DNA of 37,533 bases, taken from positions 1 to 37,533 of the forward strand of contig NZ_FNAO01000015.1 of assembly GCF_900101815.1 (NCBI RefSeq), given 5' to 3'. The stretch comes from Pricia antarctica. Its GTDB lineage: Bacteria; Bacteroidota; Bacteroidia; Flavobacteriales; Flavobacteriaceae. Below the pieces are notes generated by a model that worked only from the letters and a program-made list of their open reading frames with translations, made no database searches and was not told where the DNA came from. The position numbers were made by a program, and so were the translations under genes. Positions 8,018 to 16,491 of the stretch are shown piece after piece. Position 1 is the stretch's first letter; the number at the start of each line of letters is the position of its first letter.

Positions 8018-10645
8018 ATGAAAAGACATTTACTAGCAAGATTTATTTTATCGTTCTTGTCGTTCCTCTTTAGCATAATCTCTTTACATGCGGGTGTAGG
8101 CGAAAAATCACCGGCTTTATCGATTATTACCGACAAATCACCTGGTGCTTCGGTTGAACACGGTCTCACTAAATTGATGGATGCTTTGGAGGAGAGGAAT
8201 ATCAGTTTTGAAAAAGTAGGGTCGATGGAAGAAGCCAATGGGGCCAGCATAATTGTAACGGGGCTGTCTTCTGGAGAAGGAATTGCTGCCGGACTCTTGA
8301 AAAATGGAAACCGTTCCATGCCACAAGTACCTGAAGCCTTGACCATATGGAGAACGGATTGGCAAAAAACACCAGTATGGGTAATAGGCGGATATGATGA
8401 CCGGGGGCTTATGTATGCTCTGCTTGATGTTGCAAATCGTGTTGGTTGGAGCAACGATGTCAAAAATCCAATGGAAGGGGTCACGGAAATTACGGACGAG
8501 CCGGATGTGAGCGAGCGTGCAATTTCGATCTATACCATGAACCGGGCCTATTGGGAAAGTAAATTTTATGACGAGAGCTATTGGGAGAGTTATTTGGACA
8601 TGTTGGCAAAGAATCGGTTTAATTCATTGGTCATTATTTTCGGGTATGAGAACGGCGGCTTCCTGGCACCGGCATATCCCTATTTTTTTGATGTCGAAAG
8701 TTTTCCTGATGTGAAGATGGTGGGTATCAGCCCCGAAGAGCAGAAACGCAATCTGGATACATTCAACAATTTGATTAAAATGGCTCATGAAAGGGGAATT
8801 GGGCTAACAGCTGGAATTTGGGATCATATTTATAGGGGAGGCGTGCAGGGAGGCGGTATTCCGGGCACCAAAAATGCTCCCGACCAACCTATGGAGGGTT
8901 TGGTATGGGGTGTGAATGCGGAAAATCTCATAGACTACAATAAAACCGCATTAGCCAAATTCATCGACACATTTCCCGATCTGGACGGCATACAATTCCG
9001 TATGCATAATGAATCGGGACTGGAAAAGGGAGAACAGCTAGGTTTTTGGTCGGATGTATTCGAGATGATCAAACAAAAAGCTCCGAACCTCCATCTTGAC
9101 CTTCGCGCCAAAGAGTTGCCGGAACCGGTAATTCAAAGTGCCATTGACATTGGGGTAAATTTCAGGATTACGACGAAGCATTGGATGGAACAGATGGGTA
9201 TGCCGTACCATCCCACCAAGACCAATCCCGAGGAAAGTCCCATTCGCCATAGTTATGCCTATCTGCTCCGGTATCCGAAAAAATACAAAATACATTGGAG
9301 GCTCTGGAACGGTGGCACTACGCGAGTATTGCTATGGGGCAGTCCGGAGTATGTACGTCGATTTGCGGAAAGTACTCATCTGTACGATGGCGATGGCTAT
9401 GAAGTGAACGAACCCTTGGCCACCAAAATGGAGGCACAGCCGCATGATGAGAAACCATTTGATCTATTGAAGCCTGATCATGTTTACTACAAATACGAGT
9501 TTGAGCGCTATTGGCATTTCTTTCAGGTGTTTGGCCGAATCGGCTATAATCCCGACACTTCGACCGAAATATGGGATAAAGAATTCGAAACTCGTTTTGG
9601 CAAAAAAGCCGGGCCCATCATCGAATCGGCCCTGCACAAAGCCAGTTGGATTCTACCCCGCATCATAACCTCTGTCTATCCTTACCGAGGATTCCCGACC
9701 ACTCGGGGTTGGGCTGAAAAACAGCGGCTTGGGGATTTGCCCGAATATGCCAAAAACGCGGGAAGCGACCTTATGCAGTTCGCTAATTTTGATGAAGAGG
9801 CCAAGCTGCTTGTTGAAGGTGGGGAGACTCCAAAAATACTTCCTTCCTCCAACAGCTTGTGGTTTGAACAAATCTCAAAAGAAGTTGACCAATTGATTTC
9901 CGATGCGGAAAAGGCTATTGGAACAAATCCCAACAAGGAGTTTGTTTCCACGGTAACCGATCTTAAGATTCTCGCGAACCTGGCCCTTTATCACTCACGC
10001 AGGATACCTGCTGCAGTAAGCTACCGTTTGTTCGAGCGTACCAAGAACGTAGCTGCGTTAGAAGATGCCATTGCCTATGAACAAAAGGCTATCAAAGCAT
10101 GGCGACAGATTGTGGACGCCGCCGACGGGGTATATGCCGATGACCTGAAAATGGGTGTCTGCGTACACGATCTTTGTGGAAGCTGGAAGGACGAACTCGT
10201 ACTCTTGGAAAAAGGATTGGTCAGCTTGGAACAGAATAGAAAAAGTATTACTCCTGAAAAAAACGCATCGGCGGTTACACCAAAATATAAACCTGCATCA
10301 CAAGCCGACAATCAGGAATTGTTTCATATCGTCCATACACCTGTCACCGAAGCCCCCGTAGGAGAACCAATAGAAGTCAATGCAGAGGTAAGTGCTCCCG
10401 CCGGGATAGAATGGGTGCGCCTGCGTTACCGCAATGTAAATCAGGACAAGGAGTATCAAACCATGCCTATGGAAGCAACGGGAGAGAAAAATTCATACCG
10501 GGCTGTAGTGCCCGCTGATGAAATCGACCCCAAATGGGATTTCATGTACCTTATTGAAGTTATGGATAACAATGGCAACGGCAGCATTTATCCCGATTTG
10601 AACAAAGAGACACCTTACAAATTCATAAAATTAATCAGGCAATAA
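8018..10645 (+). CDS. GH67/GH20-like glycoside hydrolase-family protein, type B (module 1)
   Basis: An 875-residue secreted protein with a signal peptide (about 1-26, hydrophobic LARFILSFLSFLFSIISL). Regions: N-terminal alpha/beta domain (about 28-155, ending WVIGGYDDRGLMYALLDVA), TIM barrel (from about 165, YWESYLDMLAKNRFNSLVI), helical domain (about 620-720) and an Ig-like C-terminal domain (about 770-875, WVRLRYRNVNQDKEY). The candidate acid is Glu332 in MHNESGL, which aligns with Glu287 of the type A neighbour; DLRAKEL holds a second conserved acidic residue. Type A and B share the FW/YWxSxLDMxAxNRFN segment and the helical domain, so they are distant homologues. Two more type B copies lie at 25677 and 29274. 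The exact reaction is unknown; hydrolysis of a uronic-acid or related glycoside is a guess from fold. Confidence 0.75.
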   Translation: MKRHLLARFILSFLSFLFSIISLHAGVGEKSPALSIITDKSPGASVEHGLTKLMDALEERNISFEKVGSMEEANGASIIVTGLSSGEGIAAGLLKNGNRSMPQVPEALTIWRTDWQKTPVWVIGGYDDRGLMYALLDVANRVGWSNDVKNPMEGVTEITDEPDVSERAISIYTMNRAYWESKFYDESYWESYLDMLAKNRFNSLVIIFGYENGGFLAPAYPYFFDVESFPDVKMVGISPEEQKRNLDTFNNLIKMAHERGIGLTAGIWDHIYRGGVQGGGIPGTKNAPDQPMEGLVWGVNAENLIDYNKTALAKFIDTFPDLDGIQFRMHNESGLEKGEQLGFWSDVFEMIKQKAPNLHLDLRAKELPEPVIQSAIDIGVNFRITTKHWMEQMGMPYHPTKTNPEESPIRHSYAYLLRYPKKYKIHWRLWNGGTTRVLLWGSPEYVRRFAESTHLYDGDGYEVNEPLATKMEAQPHDEKPFDLLKPDHVYYKYEFERYWHFFQVFGRIGYNPDTSTEIWDKEFETRFGKKAGPIIESALHKASWILPRIITSVYPYRGFPTTRGWAEKQRLGDLPEYAKNAGSDLMQFANFDEEAKLLVEGGETPKILPSSNSLWFEQISKEVDQLISDAEKAIGTNPNKEFVSTVTDLKILANLALYHSRRIPAAVSYRLFERTKNVAALEDAIAYEQKAIKAWRQIVDAADGVYADDLKMGVCVHDLCGSWKDELVLLEKGLVSLEQNRKSITPEKNASAVTPKYKPASQADNQELFHIVHTPVTEAPVGEPIEVNAEVSAPAGIEWVRLRYRNVNQDKEYQTMPMEATGEKNSYRAVVPADEIDPKWDFMYLIEVMDNNGNGSIYPDLNKETPYKFIKLIRQ

Positions 10646-10669
10646 ATAATGATATAAATATTCTTGACA

Positions 10670-11698
10670 ATGAAAACACTATTCACATTCCTATTTTCTA
10701 TTTTGCTTTTGGCACCATCTTTTGCGCAACACCCAAAAGAGAGAAAGGAGGGCAACCCTTTGGACCACTTGCCTGAAAATGTTGAAATCCTGACCTATTT
10801 CGGGGAACGGGCCGATTTTTCCCCAGACAATAAACGAGTAGCATTTATGGCGAAAAGTTTTGGCGATGCCATGGTGATCGACCTTGAAACGCGCAACATC
10901 GATTGTTTGACGTGTAATGTGCCAGGTGCGGCCTTTCTTCGGGTTATGCATCTGGTTACCGGGGATTATCTGCTAATCGGTCCTGATAATTTTCAGGATA
11001 TCGAAACAAGCCGTTCAAGGGACAACGAACTTTGGTTCTTAAGCAAGGAACCGGGGTCTAGACCGATAAAGATTGGGATGAAGATGAGTGAAGGCGCTGC
11101 AATATCCAAAAATAGTATGAAAATAGCATTTTCCCAAGTACATGCACAAAACCCCGAACTTCCCGAAGGGGCATCGCGTATCATAATGGCCGAGTTGGAC
11201 CTATCGGGCAGCGTGCCCCGACTTACCAATCAAAAGACAGTCTTCGAAAGTCCGGACAGGAGTTGTACAGCCGAGGCACAGGATTTTTACGACAACGACA
11301 CGAAATTGATATTTGCTTGTTATGAACCAGATCATATGAGTTCAGCCATGGGAATTGATTTAAAAACGAGCGAGGCAATCAACCATACGCCAATTCCGGA
11401 GACATACAACGAACCGGAAGGTATTTTGCCCGACGGAAAATACACTTTGGTCGAATCGGACAGGCAGACCGAATGGTTGGGTGGAAGACGCGGGCCATGG
11501 AATATAGATATCTGGAAGGTAAAATTGGATGGAACAGGAAATGACTTTCAACGTCTTACGAACTTCAACGACTATGAGGGAGGCAAAGCTTCAAATCCCG
11601 TAGTATCCACGGACGGAAAATATATGGCCTTTCAATTGGCGAACAATACAGACCCTGCTGGTGTCGGTTACGGCATATTACTCTATAAATTCGATTGA
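10670..11698 (+). CDS. secreted PD40/TolB-type beta-propeller protein, copy 1
   Basis: 342 residues from ATG 10670. A TTG six bases upstream is possible, but the ATG gives the same length and N-terminus (MKTLF) as the copy at 14355. A signal peptide ends near FAQ. WD40-like (PD40) repeats follow: ADFSPDNKRVAFMAKSFGD and the C-terminal NPVVSTDGKYMAFQLAN are typical blades. Strongly conserved in all three copies of this window are GER(A/P)D(F/W)S near the start and YxEPEGIxPxGKYTLVESDR near residue 250. Such propellers are non-enzymatic scaffolds in TolB, but also form the fold of oligogalacturonate lyases (PL22), so a lyase or binding role is possible. I recognise no proven catalytic set. It follows the type B gene by 24 bases. 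Confidence 0.8.
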   Translation: MKTLFTFLFSILLLAPSFAQHPKERKEGNPLDHLPENVEILTYFGERADFSPDNKRVAFMAKSFGDAMVIDLETRNIDCLTCNVPGAAFLRVMHLVTGDYLLIGPDNFQDIETSRSRDNELWFLSKEPGSRPIKIGMKMSEGAAISKNSMKIAFSQVHAQNPELPEGASRIIMAELDLSGSVPRLTNQKTVFESPDRSCTAEAQDFYDNDTKLIFACYEPDHMSSAMGIDLKTSEAINHTPIPETYNEPEGILPDGKYTLVESDRQTEWLGGRRGPWNIDIWKVKLDGTGNDFQRLTNFNDYEGGKASNPVVSTDGKYMAFQLANNTDPAGVGYGILLYKFD

Positions 11699-11879
11699 TT
11701 ACATACAAACATGGACGATTCACTGATTGGAACATTTAGGAGTATTTGAATAATTTAAAAAAAGGGAAGGGGTTGTATGTTTGGCTTTTTCGAGCCGTCG
11801 AACCAAAAACCAGATGTCTATGGGCAGATCGGGACCAACGATATCCGACGATGTGGGGAAGTGATTGTAGTGGAACAAT

Positions 11880-11954
11880 AGGAGCGTATGATGCGAGGGT
11901 ATCACGTATGGCGCTGTGAGAAACTAGTAGGGAAAGCCCCCGGGTCTACTCGAC
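11880..11954 (+). mobile_element. decayed 3' end of a group II intron (domains V and VI)
   Basis: Bases 11890-11903 (GATGC, loop GAGG, GTATC) form the tip helix of a group II intron domain V, followed by the diagnostic AC bulge (11904-11905) and the 3' arm GTATGGCGCT (11906-11915). The 5' arm AGCG...TAT (11883-11889) pairs with it only if three bases (CCG) are missing, so the element has decayed. AGTAGGG (11926-11932) and CTACT (11946-11950) make a domain VI-like hairpin ending in CGAC (11951-11954), a normal intron end (AY). No reverse-transcriptase frame or 5' intron end was found, so this is a fragment. The rest of the gap 11699-11966 may hold more of it, but I could not assign it. Confidence 0.6.
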
Positions 11955-11990
11955 AAAAATGATATTTTGATCGGATTCCAATTGGATGTA

Positions 11991-14126
11991 ATGGAAAGAG
12001 CACGTTTTATAACTATTTTTTTTATCGGATTTACCCATTTGGTAGTTTCACAAACGGTGGATGTCCAGTATGATAAGTATTCTTCCACAGCAGCATATGC
12101 CGGTAGGAAATTGGAAAAATCCCTTTTGGGGCAGGGGTATCAGGTAAAGGGAGAACAGGTCGATTATTCCATCAATCTTACCCTGGATGACAAAATCCTG
12201 GACAAGGAGGCTTATGCCATAACAAGGGAGGGAAACCACATAACCATTACCGGAGGAGATGGAAAGGGTCTTATCTATGGGAGCCTTTCACTTGCTGAGG
12301 ATTTGGGAAATGGCGTTTCCCTTGAAAAAACGAAAGCAAGGAACCAAATTCCAAATTTAGCTTTCCGTGCTATAAAGTTCAATCTTCCATGGGACGCCTA
12401 TCGGGAAGGTTATGCGATGGACCTTCACATGGAAACCTGTAGGTCTGTCGATTTTTGGGAATCATTTCTGGATATGATGGCAGAAAACCGGTTCAATGCC
12501 CTGACATTATGGAACTTACATCCATTTACTTTTATGATCAAACCCAAGAACTTCCCGGAGGCAAGTCCCTTTACAGATCGGGAAATGAAAGAATGGCAAG
12601 ATTTGTACCACACTATTTTTCGAATGGCGAAGGAACGGGGAATCGAGACCTATATCGTAAACTGGAACATATTCGTCTCATCAGAGTTTGCCAAAGCACA
12701 TAACGTGGCGCTCGAAAATCTGAAAAATCGTATTCATTATGGAATTGGCGATACTTCTGAAGTTGTGAAACGATATACCAGGGAATCCGTAACCCAGGTT
12801 CTTGAGGAATATCCGAACCTATCAGGCCTCGGGTTTACCCATGGGGAGGCCATGAGAGGTATGACCCCAGCACAACGACAAGATTGGTTTAAAGACACCT
12901 TTATTGAAGGCATACGCCTTGCAGATCGCAAGACCAAACTTATACACAGGATTCCTCTTTTGGCCGATAATGATGCAGAACAGTTGACTCGGGATGCTAT
13001 GGAGGAGCTTGATTTTTTGGAAGGACCTATATGGGCGGAAGTAAAATTCAATTGGTCGCATGCCCATTCTACCCCAAAGTTTATAAAAGTACATGGCGGT
13101 AAACTGGGCGATACCTATTTCAAACCTGAGCCCAAGAACTATAAGATTGCCTGGATGGCAAGAAATGAAGATTTTTTTTGCCTCCGTTGGGGCGAGCCCA
13201 ATTTTATTCGAAAACATATAAGCACCAATACACAAAGTTATGTGGGCGGATATTTTGTGGGGTCCGAAGGGTATATCCCGGCAAAGGATTATTTTACAAA
13301 AATAACGGATTCCGTAGATTGGAAATATGCCTTTCAACGCCAATGGCTTTTTTATAAACTATGGGGCAGATTGCTATATGACCCTTCAACTCCCGACGCA
13401 GTTTTTGAAGCAGCGTTTACAAGACGTTATGGAAAAGAAGGTGAGAATTTGCTCCAAGCCTATTCGCTTGCCTCGACCGTCCCTTTGCGCTTGGCCTCTT
13501 CTTTCGATTTTACCTGGGATTTTTCGCTCTACAGCGAAGGGTTCATGGCTATGAACGGACAAAGTATGGACTATATTTCCATAGACCGACAAATCGAGCA
13601 ACAACCGGCGGACCCTAACTATGTATCCGTCAGTGATTATGTCAAAAAACGGCTTTTGGGAGAATCTTTTTCAAAAGATAGAATTACGCCCCCTGTTCTC
13701 GCCAATATGCTTGAAAAGGATTGTCAAATGGCCTTGCGCCTGATAAAAAACATCGATATCGATAAAAATAATTCCCTGCTGTACGAGGTGGCGGATATAA
13801 AAGTGTGGGCCAACTTGGGAATGTATTTTGCCGAGAAGCTGAAAGGAGCGGAGGCACTGCAAACTTATCGCTTGGAGGGAGGGGAAAAAAACAAGCAAAA
13901 TGGGATAAAGCATTTGCAAAACGCCCTTGGTTTTTGGGATAAGGTCATTGTGATAACCAGTCCCCTATACATGGAAATGCCGTTGGCGGCGTATAGTTAC
14001 CCACATGAAGGAAATGCATCGGTAATTAATGACAATCGAAAATTTCATTGGAAAAAGCTACGGCCGGAAGTAGCCAAGGATATTGTAATAGCTAAGAATA
14101 CCGTGGTAGAATCGAATGGGCAATAA
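11991..14126 (+). CDS. GH67-like alpha-glucuronidase-family protein, type A (module 2)
   Basis: 711 residues from ATG 11991. An in-frame TTG at 11967 is possible, but the ATG gives a clean signal peptide (FITIFFIGFTHLVVSQ). It is a full-length paralogue of the protein at 5761-7872: both have the N-terminal domain (TGGDGKGLIYGSLSL), barrel motifs FLDMMAENRFN and NWNIFVSSEFAKAHN, the candidate acid Glu286 in FTHGEAMRG, the second acid in AEVKFNWSHA, and GYFVGSEGYIPAKDY. The first copy is a lipoprotein; this one has an ordinary signal peptide, so the two may act in different places (surface versus periplasm). The start lies only 36 bases after the group II intron remnant. Function by fold: a glycoside hydrolase of the alpha-glucuronidase type; substrate unknown. 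Confidence 0.78.
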   Translation: MERARFITIFFIGFTHLVVSQTVDVQYDKYSSTAAYAGRKLEKSLLGQGYQVKGEQVDYSINLTLDDKILDKEAYAITREGNHITITGGDGKGLIYGSLSLAEDLGNGVSLEKTKARNQIPNLAFRAIKFNLPWDAYREGYAMDLHMETCRSVDFWESFLDMMAENRFNALTLWNLHPFTFMIKPKNFPEASPFTDREMKEWQDLYHTIFRMAKERGIETYIVNWNIFVSSEFAKAHNVALENLKNRIHYGIGDTSEVVKRYTRESVTQVLEEYPNLSGLGFTHGEAMRGMTPAQRQDWFKDTFIEGIRLADRKTKLIHRIPLLADNDAEQLTRDAMEELDFLEGPIWAEVKFNWSHAHSTPKFIKVHGGKLGDTYFKPEPKNYKIAWMARNEDFFCLRWGEPNFIRKHISTNTQSYVGGYFVGSEGYIPAKDYFTKITDSVDWKYAFQRQWLFYKLWGRLLYDPSTPDAVFEAAFTRRYGKEGENLLQAYSLASTVPLRLASSFDFTWDFSLYSEGFMAMNGQSMDYISIDRQIEQQPADPNYVSVSDYVKKRLLGESFSKDRITPPVLANMLEKDCQMALRLIKNIDIDKNNSLLYEVADIKVWANLGMYFAEKLKGAEALQTYRLEGGEKNKQNGIKHLQNALGFWDKVIVITSPLYMEMPLAAYSYPHEGNASVINDNRKFHWKKLRPEVAKDIVIAKNTVVESNGQ

Positions 14127-14208
14127 GAATTGACAAATATTATACAAAATACATCTAGCTAGTCTCATCAGGGACCTGCAACTATAACCGTATTAAAATT
14201 ATGTTATG

Positions 14209-14295
14209 ATGAAAAAATATATTTAACAGCAAGATTTATTCTGGAAGTCCTATCATTTTTTTTGGCATCATCCTATTGGCTCAATACGAAATTTA
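14209..14295 (+). pseudogene. stub of a lost type B glycosidase gene (module 2)
   Basis: The sequence from ATG 14209 aligns with the first about 75 bases of the type B gene at 8018. Both carry GCAAGATTTATT (14229-14240 here), followed by codons for a hydrophobic signal-peptide core (ARFILEVLSFFL here, ARFILSFLSFLF there). Two extra bases before GCAAGATTT put TAA in frame after five codons, so it cannot be translated. Nothing of the remaining about 2.5 kb of a type B gene is present. It sits exactly where module 1 has its intact type B gene, between the type A gene and the propeller. Confidence 0.65.
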
Positions 14296-14354
14296 GATAG
14301 ACATACTTTGGTTATGTCGAATACGTTTAACCGAAAACCATAAAAGCTCATAAC

Positions 14355-15383
14355 ATGAAAACATTATTTATACTCCCGCTACTTATTTTATTCGTTACAC
14401 AATCATTTTCTCAAAAATTACAGGAAAGAAAAGAGGGCAGCCCATTAGAAGGTTTGCCGGCTAACATTGAAATATTGACACTTTTTGGTGAAAGGGCCGA
14501 TTTCTCGCCTGACAACAAACGTGTAGCCTTCATGGCCAAAAGTTTTGGCGATGCCATGGTAATCGATTTGGAGACCCGAAAAATCGACTGCCTAACCTGT
14601 AATGTACCCGGTGCGGCGTTTCTAAGGGTAATGCATCTGGTTACAGGGGATTATCTTTTGATTGGGCCCGATAAGTTCGAGGACATCGAGACCAGTCGGG
14701 CTCGTGATAATGAACTTTGGTTCCTGAGTAAGAAACCCGGATCGAAACCGATTAAACTGGGCATGAAGATGAGCGAAGGCGCGGCAATTTCCAAAAAGAG
14801 TCTTCAAATCGCCTTTTCGCAGGTTCACGCCCAAAATCCCGAACTTCCCGAGGGTGCATCGCGTATCATAGTCACCAAATTGGATCTATCCAGCGGCACT
14901 CCCAAACTTGTAGATCAGAAGGCTGTATTTGAAAGCCCGGATAGAAGTTGTGTTGCAGAAGCACAGGATTTTTATGACAACGACACCAAGTTGACCTTTG
15001 CCTGTTATGAGCCTAAGGGCATGTCATCGGTCATGTCATTGGATTTGAGTACGGGCGAATCCACGAACTTTACTCCCACGCCTAATGTTTATGACGAGCC
15101 TGAAGGTATAATTCCGGGAGGAAAATATACACTGGTCGAGTCTGACCGGCAGTGTGAGTGGCTAGGTGGGAAGAGAGGATATCGTAACTGCGATATATGG
15201 AAACTCCGAATGGACGGAACCGAAAACGATTATGAACGCTTGACGAAATTTAATGATTATGTCAACGGAAAAGCCTCCAATCCAGTAGTATCCACGGACG
15301 GTAAACACATGGCCTTTCAGTTGGCCAACCCAAATGACCCCGCAGGTGTGGGTTATGGCCTTTTACTTTATAAATTCGATTAA
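14355..15383 (+). CDS. secreted PD40/TolB-type beta-propeller protein, copy 2
   Basis: 342 residues, the same length as copy 1 at 10670 and nearly collinear with it without gaps. Long segments such as ERADFSPDNKRVAFMAKSF and the NVPGAAFLRVMHLVTGDY region are shared unchanged. A signal peptide ends at FSQ. Conserved Cys residues (IDCLTCNVPG, DRSC, FACYEP) occur in both copies but not in the third, so a disulphide may be specific to this pair. Its role is unknown; see copy 1. The near identity shows that module 2 arose by duplication of module 1. The next propeller begins 10 bases after its stop. Confidence 0.8.
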   Translation: MKTLFILPLLILFVTQSFSQKLQERKEGSPLEGLPANIEILTLFGERADFSPDNKRVAFMAKSFGDAMVIDLETRKIDCLTCNVPGAAFLRVMHLVTGDYLLIGPDKFEDIETSRARDNELWFLSKKPGSKPIKLGMKMSEGAAISKKSLQIAFSQVHAQNPELPEGASRIIVTKLDLSSGTPKLVDQKAVFESPDRSCVAEAQDFYDNDTKLTFACYEPKGMSSVMSLDLSTGESTNFTPTPNVYDEPEGIIPGGKYTLVESDRQCEWLGGKRGYRNCDIWKLRMDGTENDYERLTKFNDYVNGKASNPVVSTDGKHMAFQLANPNDPAGVGYGLLLYKFD

Positions 15384-15393
15384 AGGAAAAACC

Positions 15394-16491
15394 ATGAACG
15401 AATTAGTTATCAATATGGTTAAAGATTCAGTAGGAATATTGAGTAAAAAGTTTAGTGTTTTTTCATGGGCCTTTTTTATGGTTACTGTTGTTAATGCCCA
15501 ATCAGCAAATGATAACGAATGGACGGATACACAATATCCACAATACATTGAGCGGCTCAACTATTTTGGGGAAAGGCCGGATTGGTCGCACGACGGCAAA
15601 AAAATACTTTTTGTAGGAAGGACTTTTGGTGATGTGTACGAAATCGAAGTCGCTACGGGAAAAATAGAATTGATAACGGGCCATTATTATCATGGGGGCT
15701 ATTCGAGGGCACTTTATCTATCCAACGGCGACATCCTGCTGCTGGGGCCTAAAAACTTTCCTTCGGATGATTGGAGGGAGGCACGGTTCAAGCTTACCGA
15801 ACTTTGGGTACTGGACAAAAAATTAAACAGCCCCCCGACCCGTCTGGGAGAATACATTTGGGAGGGCCCCGCGGTCTCAAGGACCCAGTTAAGAATTGCA
15901 TGGGCGGAACATCACGGTAACTATCCTGACCAGAGAAGATACTGGCAGATATGGTTGGCCGACATTGACTTTTCTTCGGGAAAACCTCAAATTAAAGACC
16001 AGCAAGTAGTACTGGATAACTCTAAAGGCGAGATAAAAGGTGCAGTGTTGGAGCCACAAAATTTCCTCCCCGGAAATGAAGATGAGCTTACCGTACAATC
16101 AAACCACGGAGGGACGGAGGTTATGCTGCTGAATTTGAAGAATGGTGAAATTGTCAACTTGTCAAAATCTCCAAACTCATATGATGAACCGGAAGGTATT
16201 TATCCAGATGGCAAATATACCTTGGTTGAATCTGATAGGCATCAAAAAACCGGGTCACAAATTGACCTTTATAAACTTAAGCTTGATACTAGTGAAAGCT
16301 GGGAACGCATTACTTATTTTAATGAACATGGGAAATACAAAGCCTCCAATCCTGTTATCAGCGATGACGGAAAGTTCATAGCTTTTCAGGTTCCACGATT
16401 GGACGAAGTGGCTGGTGTAGGACATGGAATTTACATTTTGGATGTTGAAAAATATGAAGAAGCGAAACTCAAAAAAGCAAAGAAAAGATGA
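15394..16491 (+). CDS. divergent PD40 beta-propeller protein, copy 3
   Basis: 365 residues from ATG 15394, which has AAAGGA just upstream; a later ATG at 15415 is also possible. A signal peptide runs to about VVNAQ. The family landmarks are kept (LNYFGERPDWSHDGKKILF, SYDEPEGIYPDGKYTLVESD), but the cysteines of copies 1 and 2 are missing and histidines are more frequent (GHYYHGGYSRA, WAEHHGNY, SNHGG, ESDRH). His-rich sites can bind metal in propeller lyases such as PL22, so this copy could be catalytic; that is inference. A charged Lys-rich tail (KLKKAKKR) ends the protein. Its stop overlaps the malate synthase start by 4 bases (ATGA), which ties glycan processing to glyoxylate metabolism in one transcript. 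Confidence 0.78.
   Translation: MNELVINMVKDSVGILSKKFSVFSWAFFMVTVVNAQSANDNEWTDTQYPQYIERLNYFGERPDWSHDGKKILFVGRTFGDVYEIEVATGKIELITGHYYHGGYSRALYLSNGDILLLGPKNFPSDDWREARFKLTELWVLDKKLNSPPTRLGEYIWEGPAVSRTQLRIAWAEHHGNYPDQRRYWQIWLADIDFSSGKPQIKDQQVVLDNSKGEIKGAVLEPQNFLPGNEDELTVQSNHGGTEVMLLNLKNGEIVNLSKSPNSYDEPEGIYPDGKYTLVESDRHQKTGSQIDLYKLKLDTSESWERITYFNEHGKYKASNPVISDDGKFIAFQVPRLDEVAGVGHGIYILDVEKYEEAKLKKAKKR

Noticed and set aside
7499-8484. Long minus-strand open frames opposite the first two glycosidases
   Set aside because: They are antisense to genes with clear signal peptides, domains and paralogues, and show no recognisable family of their own.
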